A stretch of 64,000 bases of DNA from Acanthosepion esculentum (GCA_964036315.1 OZ038492.1:40894095-40958094); one strand, 5' to 3'. Positions 23,480 through 34,425 are shown, counted from the first letter of the stretch. A program made the numbers and translations. The notes: a model not told the origin generated them from the letters alone.

Positions 23480-23550
23480 TCTTTACATTGGGACTATTGT
23501 CCTCATCTTTGTTTTTATTATGACAATGTTTTGACTGTTGTACTGTTTAT
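23480..23550 (-). repeat. Third copy of the 12.4-kb repeat
   Basis: The minus strand reads GTACAACAGTCAAAACATTG and CAAAGATGAGGACAATAGTC, then CATCTCAGAAA. Only the 3' half is kept. Confidence 0.5.
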
Positions 23551-23728
23551 AGTGATATCTCATCTTGTATTTTTTATTTTTTTTATTGAGTAATGTTCGA
23601 TTATTACTCTAATTGACTTTAAGTCTGTATTATTCATCCTGAGATTGAATTCATAATTACAAATTTAGGGACCTACAGAAGTTTTAAAAAAATATGGGAA
23701 AATAATTTGCAAGTCCAAAGAAAATTAC

Positions 23729-23965
23729 CATATATACTCGGGTACAGTTTGAGTATTTATGATGATATTTTTACGCAAAAAATAAGGGGTCGCACTATAG
23801 AGTGATAACTTTTTGAAAAGTTTTAAAATAATGCATTTTCTGTGACCAGTTGTATCATACACAGGTAAATTTTTCTGGAGTTGTTAAAATTTATGCAAAA
23901 AATAAAGGGTTTTTGCTATACACAAAGTTGACTTATACATGAGTATAAGCAATACTCTTGCATAC
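23729..23965. mobile_element. MITE with ATATACTCG-type termini
   Basis: The left end TACCATATATACTCGGGTAC and the right end AACTTGTATACTC-like (in sequence GTTGACTTATACATGAGTAT) are imperfect inverted repeats, with AAAAAATAAGGGGTCGCACT inside. This layout matches a short palindromic MITE type common in invertebrates, recalled by pattern only. Confidence 0.6.
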
Positions 23966-24195
23966 TAAATAAAAGTGTTAGTATGATAAAACTATTTCCT
24001 TCATTTTTCCCCTTAATATGGCACACTTATTATTTTTCAAATAATTTTTACCAGATCATGATTATTTTTTCCACATTATTCTTTTAAGAATGCTTATTTG
24101 GATAAGCACTGTTTATTTTATAAGTTGAAAATTCCCACTGATAGTGTCATGGCAGCACTTGTGTCTGAGTACTTTTCCACTTAAACATCTATACA

Positions 24196-24300
24196 GTGGG
24201 TCCTCAATTTATGACAGTTCCATTCCTATGAAGGGTCGTAACATGATTCTCCATGTAAGTCAGAATATTCCCATGATTTTCCATAAATAAACACTTATGT
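24196..24300. mobile_element. Fragment of a GTGGGTCCTCAA-ended repeat
   Basis: CAGTGGGTCCTCAATTTATG then GGGTCGTAACATGATTC and CATGTAAGTCAGAATATTCC resemble one end of a widespread DNA transposon whose ends read 'gggtcctcgacttacga'. The other end was not found. Confidence 0.4.
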
Positions 24301-24693
24301 CTCTCACCTATGCTAAAGCAATAATAACTGATCTCAGTCATAACACATTTCTGTGACATATGTTAACATAATAAGGACTAAAATAAAAACATGGAGGATT
24401 TAAATATAATACATGTTATGAAACAAAATGGTTTTAAGCTGCTTGTATATTTATTGCCACTGGTTCTCAATAGATGAGATTACAAAGTGTAAGATCTTGT
24501 CTCTCTTGCGGTATTCAGAAGCAGCGACAAATTTGGGGAAGGAAGAAAAACAAACAAGAATTCACTAACTTATAGTTTAACAAGAAAATGTCCTTATCCA
24601 TTACAGGAAAACTCAATATGTCAACATACATGTATATGATTTAAGGTACATAAAAACCTAACAAACCAAAGTCAATGGTGAAGAACGTATATA

Positions 24694-25567
24694 CGAGGGT
24701 CATTCAATAAATAAGGTGAAATTTTCGGTATAAGGACTTCTAATACAGATAGAAGCTTACATTTTTTTATTATTTTTCAACATAGTCTCTCAGCACTGTC
24801 ACACACTTTTCCCATCTGTGCACAAGCTTCTGTATTCCCTCAGCATAAAAATCTTTGGACTGATGTCTTAGCCAGTCGCTCACAACACTTTTGACTTCAT
24901 CGTCTCTTTTAAACTTTGTGCCTCTCGTGAACGCTTTCAAGGGACCAAACAGGTGAAAGTCTGAGGGGAAATGTCTAGGCTGCAAGGGGGATGAGGGAGC
25001 AGTTCCCAGCCCAGCTCGTTGATGGTCTGCACCGTTTGGGCTGCTGTGTGAGGCCTTGCATTGTCATGATGCAAGATGACTCCTTCTGACTGATGACCCC
25101 TGCGTTTGTCCCAACAGATAAGCTCAAAGTTCTTGCAATGTCATCCACTGTCACCCTTCTGTCAGACTGAATGAGGTCATTGACTGATTCGATCACCTCA
25201 GGAGACCTCACTTCTGTAGGTCTCCCAGGCCTGTCTTCATCCTCAACACTGATGATTAATCCTTCATTAAACTTGTAGACATTTTTTTGGCACCATACAC
25301 AGTTGACATTCTCCTATGAATTTCAACTGGTTTGCACCCTTCAGCAACCAAAAACTTGATAACTGACCACTGTTCAATCCTGGAGCATGCTTCTTGGTCG
25401 GCCATCTTTGTTAATCGCCAAAACACTCAAAGTTTTTTTTAATCTGCAAAAGAAATTAAATCCATGTGAAAAAGAAGTAAAACAAAAAAAAATAAAAAAG
25501 AGTAAGCTTCTATCTGTATTAGAAGTCCTTATACCGAAAAATTCACCTTATTTATTGAATGACCCTC

Positions 25568-25570
<3 letters not shown>
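24694..25570 (-). mobile_element. Internally deleted mariner element
   Basis: Terminal inverted repeats of ~66 bp are nearly identical (left CGAGGGTCATTCAATAAATA, right the reverse, ending 25568), with TA at both edges. The minus-strand remnant starts with ATG at 25405 (MADQEACSRIEQWSVIKFLV). It continues RSPEVIESVNDLIQSDRRV (paired helix-turn-helix region), then jumps to [13 protein letters not shown] and [19 protein letters not shown] at the C-terminus. The block holding the first catalytic aspartate is missing, and the element is ~0.88 kb instead of ~1.3 kb. The close TIR match suggests fairly recent transposition of a non-autonomous form. Confidence 0.85.
24770..25405 (-). pseudogene. Deleted mariner transposase (HHDN...PSDFHLF type)
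   Basis: Fragments in order on the minus strand: N-terminal DNA-binding region (25405-25110, with frameshifts), then a deletion junction near [12 protein letters not shown] (~25100), then the HHDNARPH and LLPHPP blocks (~25070-24990, other frame), then the C-terminal frame 24985-24770 ending HRWEKCVTVLRDYVEK. It matches the SETMAR/irritans-like mariner group by motif. It lacks the first catalytic Asp, so it is inactive. Confidence 0.8.

Positions 25571-25627
<57 letters not shown>
25571..25627. repeat. (TA)n microsatellite at the mariner edge
   Basis: Pure (TA)n of ~28 units starts exactly at the mariner terminus. Confidence 0.95.
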
Positions 25628-25630
<3 letters not shown>

Positions 25631-25842
25631 AAGACATTTATGATATGTTTAACGTTCCTTTTATAGATACAAGTATTTTAGCAAATGCTCTGTTTTATAA
25701 TAAACAGTATTAAATAACATTTACCAGCCTGAATGTTCAAGAAATTTTCATGAAAATTTCTCAGACATTCAGGTCGGTAAATTTGCTTAAATACTTGTAT
25801 CTATAAAAAGAACGTTAAACATATCATAAATGTCTTTAAATA
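25626..25842. repeat. Foldback element with interrupted arms
   Basis: The outer arms (TTAAAGACATTTATGATATG ... GATACAAGTATTT and its reverse at ~25782-25842) enclose inner arms (CAGCCTGAATGTTCAAGAAA / TTTCTCAGACATTCAGGTC). About 30 nt near 25685-25715 is present only in the left arm. It is MITE-like, flanked by (TA)n on the left and near (TA)n on the right. Confidence 0.8.
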
Positions 25843-25866
25843 AATTGTCGGACTTTGTCCAATTCA

Positions 25867-25914
<48 letters not shown>

Positions 25915-26418
25915 GAGTAAGAAATAAAAGAGAACATTTATATACATTTACTCCTGTAGTTGGCTTGTAAAATGGGCATATTCTTCTGCCATGCTTTTTG
26001 TGTCACATGTATGAGGTAAATGGCATAAGTTGAAACAAGATTAATGGAGACTGTATTGTAACTACCAATCATTGTAGGCTGGGACAGTCATAATCTGTGG
26101 ATTTACTGTATTTGTAAGTATAAAGTATGTAAGAATATCATTTCCTTAACTTTTTATATGTATCTCTTCATTTTAGTAAAATATTTGTCATAACTTCATC
26201 TCCAAAAAATGACTTTTTTAAGGACTTGAAATAATCATTGCTTACTTGCATGTTCGACTTGACTTATATTTTCTTTTCTTTAAAAATGTTTTCTTTAACA
26301 CTTTTGTCTTTAAATCAGATCATGAAAAATTTACCTGTTTCTTGCACAAAAAACAAACAAAACTTTTGTATTCAAATGAAACTCACACTAGTTTTTTTTT
26401 ATTTTTGCCTTTCTTTAG

Positions 26419-26801
26419 ATCCCAAGCACGGCCTGTCACAAGACAATGTGGCCAGTGCCCAGACGATCCCAACATCCATCTTCATTGGATCCCTGGTGCT
26501 GGTTTTTCTCTTTGCTGGGGTGCTTGGCTTTATCATCGGCTTCAAGGTTAGCACATGTAGGACGCCAGGCGAGTGTGACTCACCTCTTGATGACCCTAAG
26601 GCCAACCTTCACCACCATCACCATCACCACCATCACCGTCAGGATTCTGACCACTATTATGCGAAGCCAGATAACATTGTACCAACTAAGTACAATAATG
26701 TGTGGGATTGCAATCCAAGGGGGAACAAAGTGCCAAACACAAGTGCAGATTTCCGCTCTGTGAACAATTATACCAATGTCCGAGGGAAAACTTACTTATA
26801 G
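26419..26801 (+). CDS. Terminal exon of a transmembrane semaphorin (Sema1A/Sema6-like)
   Basis: A pyrimidine-rich tract ending TTTCTTTAG (acceptor AG 26417-26418) precedes the exon. The first codon is split, so the upstream exon supplies its first base. The frame runs PKHGLSQDNVASAQTIPTS, then a hydrophobic span (SIFIGSLVLVFLFAGVLGF) fitting a single transmembrane helix, then GFKVSTCRTPGECDSP. A run of nine His (coded by mixed CAC/CAT) follows, then a polar tail ending NVRGKTYL and TAG at 26799. Invertebrate Sema1A proteins have one membrane span followed by GF.xGF..S..CR and a short tail ending K-T-Y-I/L, the basis of the call. In known members this protein is an axon-guidance ligand/receptor for plexin, with the sema domain outside the cell. 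That part would lie in upstream exons outside the window, since none is seen to the left. The open frame upstream of 26419 is intron. Confidence 0.65.
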
Positions 26802-26830
26802 CCAGAAGTTGACTGGGACCAGTAAATGTA

Positions 26831-26874
<44 letters not shown>

Positions 26875-27121
26875 TTGATGGACTAAATATATGCATATAT
26901 ATTATATGTATATTATTAGGAACATGGCAAAATTTTTTCTTGATTTCAATTGTTTTAGAGGAGGAAATTTGGTCATGTTTTTGATATTGGATAATTGCTT
27001 CCAACAAGCATACAATCGCATGTATACAAATATACTAAAATATATACACCTGTGCACACCTGTGCACACACATACATGCATATACACACAAATACACACA
27101 CATACATATACATATATATAT

Positions 27122-27156
<35 letters not shown>

Positions 27157-27204
27157 TATGTATAAATATACATTCACATTTTTCGAGCATATATGTGTAT
27201 GTGA

Positions 27205-27262
<58 letters not shown>

Positions 27263-27296
27263 ATGTGTGTGTGTGTATATATATATGTGTGTGCAT

Positions 27297-27333
<37 letters not shown>

Positions 27334-27610
27334 CATACATACATACATACACACACTCACATGTATAATGTACAGGTGCTTTTTCTCTCTGTTTTCTTTT
27401 GTGAACAAAAAAGAGAGAAGATATTGAAAGATGTAGTGAACAAAATCTTTCTCGTTGCATTCAAGTAAGAAAAAAATGTACAAACAAGGAGAATGTATAA
27501 CTGCGCAATGGATTGCGGAAACGATACTTGAACAATTGGCAAATGAAAATGCTGACTAAAAGATGGCATTTTGTTTCTCCTCAAATGCTCTCACATGGAA
27601 ATATTGAAGA
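26802..27610 (+). other. Probable 3' untranslated region with microsatellites
   Basis: This follows the semaphorin stop. It holds (TA)n, (TATG)n, (CA)n and (TACA)n runs (26828-26876, 27030-27180, 27205-27345) whose open frames are artefacts. Candidate poly(A) signals AATAAA lie at 27611-27616 and 28009-28014; which is used cannot be told. Confidence 0.5.
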
Positions 27611-27616
27611 AATAAA
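27611..27616 (+). terminator. Candidate polyadenylation signal
   Basis: First AATAAA noted downstream of the semaphorin stop (~810 nt). AT-rich sequence makes chance occurrence likely. Confidence 0.3.
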
Positions 27617-28014
27617 CAATATGATAATTAAAATATAATTTGAATGAAATGCAAGCACACAGGCAAAGTAGAGAAATAGAATTGTTCCTGTATCACTCAA
27701 CAGTTTCAACATATGTACAACCCTTCGTACACAGCACATATGACAAACATAACGACCAAGTAAGCAAGCCAGTAGAAAAAAGAATGCTTTTGCCTAAAAT
27801 AAGCCATACCTTTCTGGTTGATTTGTTTTTAATTTATAATTTGTTTACTTAGTGAAATATTTAGAATAATCTTTTGGTAGTTTTTAATTTCTATCTTTTG
27901 ACAATGACATTCACCCTGTACAAGGCCCAAACGCCAATCAAGGTAGAGTGTTACCGAGTAAGAGCCATAATTTATGGGGATATGTGGGCAAGGTTAAAAT
28001 ATTTTTTCAATAAA

Positions 28015-28435
28015 ATACCTAAAGTGATTTTTCAAAGTTCTTTTAATTAAAATATATAAAATCATTTTTTTGAATTTTTAATTAAAATATTTAAAATCAT
28101 CTTTCCCAATTTTTTCAATTAAAATATGTAAAATTATTTTTAAAAAATCCTAAATTATATGAAATTATTTTTTCAAGTTTTTAATTAAATATTTATTATA
28201 TTTTTTTCAAACTTTTTTATTAAAATATTTAAAATCACTTTTTCACGGTTTTTAATTAAAATATGTGAAATCATTTTTTACTAGTTTAAATTATTTAGCA
28301 TAATTTTAAAAATTTTTAATTAAAATATTTAAAATCACTTTCTCACAGGTTTTGATTAAAATATTAATCATTTTTTCAAAGATTTTAATTAAAATATTAA
28401 AAAATTTTTTCTAAATATTTTAGTTAATATTCTTA
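28015..28435. repeat. AT-rich minisatellite, ~40-nt unit
   Basis: The motif TTTTTAATTAAAATATTTAA followed by AATCACTTTTTCA recurs about ten times with indels (near 28043, 28076, 28120, 28180, 28225, 28252, 28315, 28355, 28385). Confidence 0.8.
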
Positions 28436-28758
28436 ATTGAAAAAGAAAAACTTAATAAGAAAGCTCTGCTGAGAATTGGATTTAAATCAAATGTAAAATC
28501 AAATGTTACCACATAAAAAATTTGATTAGTGTTTGCATATAATAACAAGTGCAATGTTAAATAGTTAAATTTTTTTTTAAATCCATTAAAAATAATTTTG
28601 ACATTTGCTTGACACTCACCAATAAATTCTTGATAAAAAACCAGAAAAGACACTGGGCAAATTATTGACTTGTAAGAATTTGAAACTGATATCATTGTAA
28701 GGCTTAAAAGTGAATTATTTTTATTTGATCAGTGTTATTGAGATAAAAATGTTATATT

Positions 28759-28795
28759 ACCCTTGAAGGGTACCCAGATGGTACTCTTCAAGGGT
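28759..28795. repeat. Perfect-looking 16-bp hairpin
   Basis: ACCCTTGAAGGGTACC and GGTACTCTTCAAGGGT pair with one mismatch around the 5-nt loop CAGAT. It lies ~2 kb 3' of the semaphorin stop. It is too short for a typical miRNA precursor and may be a small MITE or an RNA structure. Confidence 0.6.
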
Positions 28796-28959
28796 CAAGG
28801 CATGACATTAATTGCTGATCTTAAAAAAAAAGCATTACAGTTTTGCTTGTTGATATATCCTGTGTTTCTATTGGCTGTGTATTATTTGTAAATATCAAGT
28901 GGTGGCAAAAATAATTCTATTTCTCCGCTTTCAGTAGATAAAAAAATTCTGATTACAAA

Positions 28960-29085
28960 CAAGAAAAAAAAAAAAAAAAAGAACTAAAAAAAAAAAAAAA
29001 CTAACACACCGACTATGGAACTTAGAGAGAAAAAAAATAATAATAAAGAAAGGAAAAAAAAAAAATATATATATATAAAAAAAAA
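28960..29085. repeat. Poly(A)-rich tracts
   Basis: Repeated A10-A17 runs, possibly old retroelement tails. Confidence 0.6.
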
Positions 29086-29531
29086 TGACGGTGATTTTTT
29101 AGTCATTTGGTAGGTGTGTATGACTATCATTGCTGATTGTTATGACTTCTTACTGCTGTTCAGTGAACTTCGATATAGACAAAAGAAAAAAAATGTAAAG
29201 CATTTTTGACAGCAGAATCTGATCCAACTGTGCTACTTACTACTGCAGTTTCAAAGGGATAATTGATAGTATTCTTCTGTTTTAAAATGAAGATATTGAA
29301 ACAAAGAAATATATGCATACAACTAGCAACATAGGTGATATGGTTGGCCTGAATTTCTCCAGTACCAGGAGCGACCATCTAGACCATTTGTAGGTTGATG
29401 CAGCGTCAAAAGGGTTTGCGTACATGTGAAGTTTTTCAGCAATGAGTCAAGGACTATTTATCAATTACACACTACCCACCAGGAGAGAATGCTAAATCTT
29501 ACTAACACAAATGAGTGTAATTATTATCATT

Positions 29532-29566
29532 AGAATAATAATAATAATAATGATTATTATTACAAA

Positions 29567-29601
<35 letters not shown>
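29532..29601. repeat. (TAA)n/(ATT)n microsatellite
   Basis: (AAT)n turning into (ATT)n, making an imperfect inverted repeat. Confidence 0.9.
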
Positions 29602-29993
29602 GTTTATAAATGATTGACATAATTGATTTCTTTTCAGTTGAAGACAAATTGTATTTGATCAAAACATGGTCTCACATACACATTGGAACTAACAGATAAT
29701 GGATTCATTAGCGGTTTTGATAATTGACAAACAAAAAAGAAACCAAGTTATAAATAAAAAAAAAGGACCATGAACTTCTTCCATTAAATTTCAATAAACA
29801 ATACACGCACTCATTGGCACAAGCCTACTTATTCACACATACATACGCACACACACAGACACACATGTATAACAGGGCAATATGCATATGTATTCATAAA
29901 CACATTCATTCACATACATACATATATAACAGTCATGTTAATCTGAACAAAAATGTATGCACATACACATCTAAGTAATTGATACATCTGTCT

Positions 29994-29996
<3 letters not shown>

Positions 29997-30060
<64 letters not shown>
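29997..30060. repeat. (TA)n microsatellite
   Basis: About 30 TA units. Confidence 0.95.
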
Positions 30061-30062
<2 letters not shown>

Positions 30063-30064
30063 AT

Positions 30065-30275
30065 GTTTCTCTGGATCTTATTAAAAAATATACTAAGGAT
30101 GTGTGTTACTAAAAGTTTCATGGAAATAAACCGATCGTCAGACACTTAGAATAAAATCCAGGAAAATGTAATATACACATTGTATATGGCTCCATATAAA
30201 AATATCATTACTTTGAGATTGGCTGAATTGTATTTCAGTTGAATCTTTTACAGTTATGATTATGCATTCATATAT
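30065..30275. repeat. Dispersed repeat R, copy 1
   Basis: CTGGATCTTATTAAAAAATA, AAGTTTCATGGAAATAAACC, GTCAGACACTTAGAATAAAA and TTGGCTGAATTGTATTTCAG recur in the same order at 33525-33757. Both copies directly follow a (TA)n tract. On the minus strand each holds CUGANGA...GAAAC spaced like a hammerhead core, without good stems. Confidence 0.75.
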
Positions 30276-30279
30276 TCAG

Positions 30280-31100
30280 ATACATATATATGCTTATTGA
30301 AGGATATATCAATATGTATGTGCTCACACACAAGCACAAACACACACACACACGCACACACACACACTCTCTCAACTGTATAAATGTACATACATATATA
30401 TTAATGGAAAGGGTTATATAAATAACATATAACGTACTTAATACTTACATGTATGAATGGTGATGACTGTATATGCGTGTGTATGCTTACCTATGCATAA
30501 AAATGAAGTTAATATAATTAACTTGTTTAATTTCTTTGGTTCAGTGACAGAAGAGATAATAGACTTAAGATGATAAGTTGATCACAAAGACACATGCCCA
30601 CACTCGCATACATACACACACTCACATATATAAATAATATATGTATGTATATATATATATATATATATATACATATGAAAAAGATGTCACTGTCATCTGG
30701 ACTTCAGAATTTATTCAGAAATATTTCTGCATTTTGCTATTTTAAACATTCCAAAAACATTTTTTTTTTGAAAAAAAACTTGTTTATTATGGGGAAAAAT
30801 ATATTTAATAAAAGGTGCAAGATTTTGAAAGTAAATGTTGAAATAAAAAAGTAAAAAAAAAGAAACAAAAAAAAAAATTTTTCAACCAAAAGAGGATAAT
30901 TTCAAAACACTCATCATACACGAACAATTAAATACATTTTTATGTTAAAATACTGAACTCACTCACAAATATACGGACACCTAAACACACAACTCAATAA
31001 ACACACATGCACATATACACGCAAAAATAATTACATAAATTTATATCTTTGTATATGTATATACATATATGAGTATATTTATTTGTATGTGTATATATAT
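30280..31100. other. CA- and A-rich non-coding stretch
   Basis: (CA)n-like runs at 30327-30368 and poly(A) near 30750-30890. No gene. Confidence 0.4.
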
Positions 31101-31107
31101 ATATATA

Positions 31108-31250
31108 TGGTAGGTAATTAAATGACAAAATGAAAAAAACTATGTAACCTATTTCGTTCTTCAAAAGAACTTCATTGTATATTAAAGGACAAAACGCATT
31201 ATATAGAGTATTTTTTTCTCCATTTTTTCATTCATTTACCTACCATTAGT
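31108..31250. mobile_element. Short foldback/MITE with hammerhead-like interior
   Basis: The ends GGTAGGTAATTAAATGACAA and TTTTTCATTCATTTACCTACC are inverted repeats of ~35 bp. Inside, the minus strand reads ATGAAGTTCTTTTGAAGAAC then GAAATAGG, with a six-pair stem GTTCTT/AAGAAC next to GAAA, as in the other hammerhead-like terminal motifs in this window. Confidence 0.6.
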
Positions 31251-31449
31251 CTGATATATAGAATTTATATATCATATTTCTCATATATATAACATGCATC
31301 TGTGTGTGTGTGTGTATGCGTGTGAGATTCATATCCAGTTACATGAACTTTATTTAACTAAATAAAAGATATCTTTTTCCTAGAATTTCAAAATAATATG
31401 CATGTATATACAGCTGCCCCTACATACATAATACATATCTATATTATAC

Positions 31450-31560
31450 ACATCCACACACACACACACACACACACACATACATACATATATATATATA
31501 TATATATGTGTATATATATATATACACACATACACAGACACAGACACACACAAACACATA
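31450..31560. repeat. Compound (CA)n/(TA)n/(CAGA)n microsatellite
   Basis: CA, TACA, TA and CACAGA runs in succession. Confidence 0.9.
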
Positions 31561-31859
31561 TATTTTCATGCATATGTATTCATAAATATGTATCTTCGAA
31601 AGCCAGGGTGGATTAAAATCTGAAAAACTGAATGAATTTCTGAAATGGTCCTCTGAGAAAATGGTAAGAACAATCATGGGTTCCCATTTAAAAGAAATGC
31701 AAGTGAACTTTGGGAATCTTTCATCATGGCAAAATTTGTCAGTAACTCTTACCACTTGCTGTGTATTTTTTTGTCCTTTTAGTCACCTGTTCCCTTATTG
31801 ATTAACGACACCCACCCTATAAACAATGTGTGAAAAGTTAATAATTGAAACATTGAACA

Positions 31860-32345
31860 AAAACAGCAAAAAAAGATAAACAGAAAAATATCCTCCAAAA
31901 AAAAAAACAAAAAAAAAAAACAGTGACCATTTTAAAGGGCAAAATGCTGGCATTTCTTTCTGTTTAGGTCTTTTTTTTTCTTTCTTTTTTTTCAAAAAAA
32001 AAAAATCCTTTTTGAATTTTTCTTTTTCTTTTATCATTTGGGGGTTCATTGTTTTTTGTTTTTGTTTTCATTCGTATTTTCTTTCCATCAAAAAGAGGAA
32101 AGAAAAAATAGCAAAAAAAGAAAGAAAAAATACTAAAAAAAGAAAAAAACCAAAAAAACAACAAAATTACAAAAGACAACAAAAAAATTTACCATTATTT
32201 TTTTCGCATTGATTCTTCCTTCACAGTGTTTTTTTTTTCTTTTTGCTTTGCAAAACTTTTTTCTATTACAATTTTACATTTTACGATGTTGTTTCTTTAG
32301 TTACTTTTCATGCTGTTGTAAAAAAAAGAATAACAAATAAAAGCA
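31860..32345. repeat. Alternating poly(A)/poly(T) block
   Basis: Long A- and T-runs on one strand (31898-31920, 31969-32005, 32097-32190, 32228-32240). Lys/Phe-rich open frames over it are artefacts. Confidence 0.8.
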
Positions 32346-33150
32346 ACCAATCACTATGATCTACTAAAATATAATAATTTTTTTCCCAATAAAAGTGTAA
32401 AAAATATACTTAGTTTATCAAAAGTTCTGGCATTTTTTAATTTTTTTTTTATAGATAGAATGGAGTCAGTGTTGCTGGCTGGTTGAAGTTCTAAAAGATT
32501 AAACAAGTATGGATGGGCATTGTTGAAGAGAAATGAAAGAGATAATAAAGAAAACAGAAGATATTTAGTGTTTATTAACTCGGTATCAATCTTGAAGCAG
32601 GAACAGCAAATTTGCCACCAGTTCCTATCTCAAATGTCTCTTTGTAAAGTGACTTTCTGCAAATTTACTTCTCCTAAACCTGTTCCAAATTGAGAGAAAG
32701 TTTACCCTCAGAAATCTAGAAAAATTAATCAATAATTTTCAGATGTATGCATATTAAATACATTTCTATAAATAAAAGAAAATCCTTTCTCTCTGCGTAC
32801 CAAGTTAACAAATGTCCTTAAAAATATTTCTCTGTTTCTTAGATTCTGATAAGTGTACGATATGATACTTGAAATCTTTAATAGAAGTTTTATGTACTTG
32901 TAAAATCTACCATATCAAAGTGGTGTACAACTCTCTCCTTTAAGTTTTATTTTAAGGCAACAACAAAAATGAATAACATTAACTTCCTGAATTTTCCTCT
33001 TTCTCTCTCTCTCTCATCACTGACTAGTATTTTATTAATATTAGTTTTACTATTTTCAACCCTTGTTGAATAAAAGTGTCAGGTAAGTCTTTCTTAGTTT
33101 AAGCCACCCTTCTAATTATAGAAAGAGTTCAAGTCAAATATTTGATTTCA
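32345..33150. other. AT-rich non-coding stretch
   Basis: No gene or repeat recognised apart from a short (CT)n at 33001-33015. Confidence 0.35.
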
Positions 33151-33154
33151 TCTT

Positions 33155-33345
33155 ACATGACTAAGTGTTTAGAATGTTAGCGTTCTGACCATGAGACCCA
33201 GATTCAAATCACACCGTGGTTGATGTATCAAGGAGGTCACTTTTTGATAGTATTGGCCTAAGTAAGTGAGCCCAGATTTGAGAAGTACCTGAAAAAGTCT
33301 ATCACGTGTTTAGATGAAACTGTCAGTGGTTGTACTAGCATGAAG
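33155..33345 (+). mobile_element. tRNA-derived SINE, family B, copy 1
   Basis: GACTAAGTGTTTAGAATGTT (box A area) and GAGACCCAGATTCAAATCAC (box B) form a tRNA-like head. TCAAGGAGGTCACTTTTTGA and GATGAAACTGTCAGTGG follow in the same order as at 33960. Confidence 0.75.
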
Positions 33346-33466
33346 TCACAAGTCATCGTGACTGAGAATTTGAGCATACTGGCTTTGTTCAAACTTGTCA
33401 TCATACCAAATCATGCACTCTATCTCAGTAACAAAGATCTGCTCAGTATATATAACATTCATGTGC

Positions 33467-33471
<5 letters not shown>

Positions 33472-33517
<46 letters not shown>

Positions 33518-33518
33518 A
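33472..33518. repeat. (TA)n microsatellite
   Basis: About 22 TA units ending TGTGTA. Confidence 0.95.
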
Positions 33519-33524
33519 TATTTT

Positions 33525-33757
33525 TTTTCTGGATCTTATTAAAAAATATGTACTGAGGATGTGTATTAGTAAAAAGTTTCATGACGATAAACTGATCATC
33601 AGACACTTAGAATAAGATCTAGGATCACATATATGTATACATATATGCAAACTGTATATGGCTTTATCAAAACAATATTGAGTACTGTATGAAAAAAAGT
33701 TCATTAATTTGAGTTTGGCTGAACTGTATTTGAGTTGAAATGTTAAGTTTATAAGTG
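33525..33757. repeat. Dispersed repeat R, copy 2
   Basis: Same block order as 30065-30275, ending TTGGCTGAACTGTATTTGAG. The minus strand shows CTGATGATCAG then CATGAAAC. Confidence 0.75.
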
Positions 33758-33764
33758 TCAGTGT

Positions 33765-33853
33765 ATATATATATATATATGTGTGTGTGTGTTTATACAT
33801 ATATATATATATATATATTTGTTTATACATATATATATATTTGTTTATACACT

Positions 33854-33890
<37 letters not shown>
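33765..33890. repeat. (TA)n with ATTTGTTTATAC insert repeats
   Basis: TTTGTTTATACA is repeated between (TA)n runs (33819, 33840), a small TA-spaced array. Confidence 0.85.
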
Positions 33891-33891
<1 letters not shown>

Positions 33892-33959
33892 TTCAGATAA
33901 ATACAATACCAATTCATAGCAAGAAACAAAAGAATTGTTTCATTTCTCATATGGAAGAA

Positions 33960-34205
33960 AACAAGAATCTGAGAAATGGCTAAATGGTTAGAACAGTAAC
34001 ATTCTGGCCATGAGACCTGAGTTCAAATCTCAACTTGATCAATTTATCAAAGAGGTAACTTCTTGATAATATTATCCTGAGTAGATGAGGCCAGCATGCG
34101 GCGACATGTAATGGAAAACTGTATCACAGGTGGATATGAGTCTTATGAGCGAAACTGATTAACTGATAATGTTTGTGCTAATCTCCCAGATTGTATCAAA
34201 TAGTC
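33960..34205 (+). mobile_element. tRNA-derived SINE, family B, copy 2
   Basis: AAATGGCTAAATGGTTAGAA (box A) and ACCTGAGTTCAAATCTCAAC (box B) are clearer than in copy 1. AAAGAGGTAACTTCTTGATA and GCGAAACTGATTAACTGAT follow. Confidence 0.8.
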
Positions 34206-34239
34206 ATTTGTATGCATTTAATTCGATTTATATTCCATC

Positions 34240-34242
34240 CAT

Positions 34243-34287
<45 letters not shown>
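34240..34287. repeat. (CA)n microsatellite
   Basis: About 22 CA units. Confidence 0.95.
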
Positions 34288-34289
<2 letters not shown>

Positions 34290-34291
<2 letters not shown>

Positions 34292-34425
34292 GTGATTTAG
34301 TAAGCATAGCTTTACACGTGGAACAAGGCCAAAAGTATGGAGCACATATTGAGGATCAAACTCACTACTCTGTCATAATTAATCTAGTGAGACAAGCTTA
34401 CTAACCATTACACGATGTTGAAGTG
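34290..34425 (-). mobile_element. tRNA-derived SINE, another family, inverted
   Basis: On the minus strand, ATCGTGTAATGGTTAGTAAG (box A) and GAGTTTGATCCTCAATATG (box B) give a tRNA-like head. It ends TTCCACGTGTAAAGCTATGC, similar to 13095-13125. Confidence 0.65.

Noticed and set aside
26238..26418. N-terminal extension MLTCMFDL... in front of the semaphorin exon
   Set aside because: It is AT-rich, ends in a polypyrimidine tract and AG acceptor, and homology-like sequence starts only after 26418.
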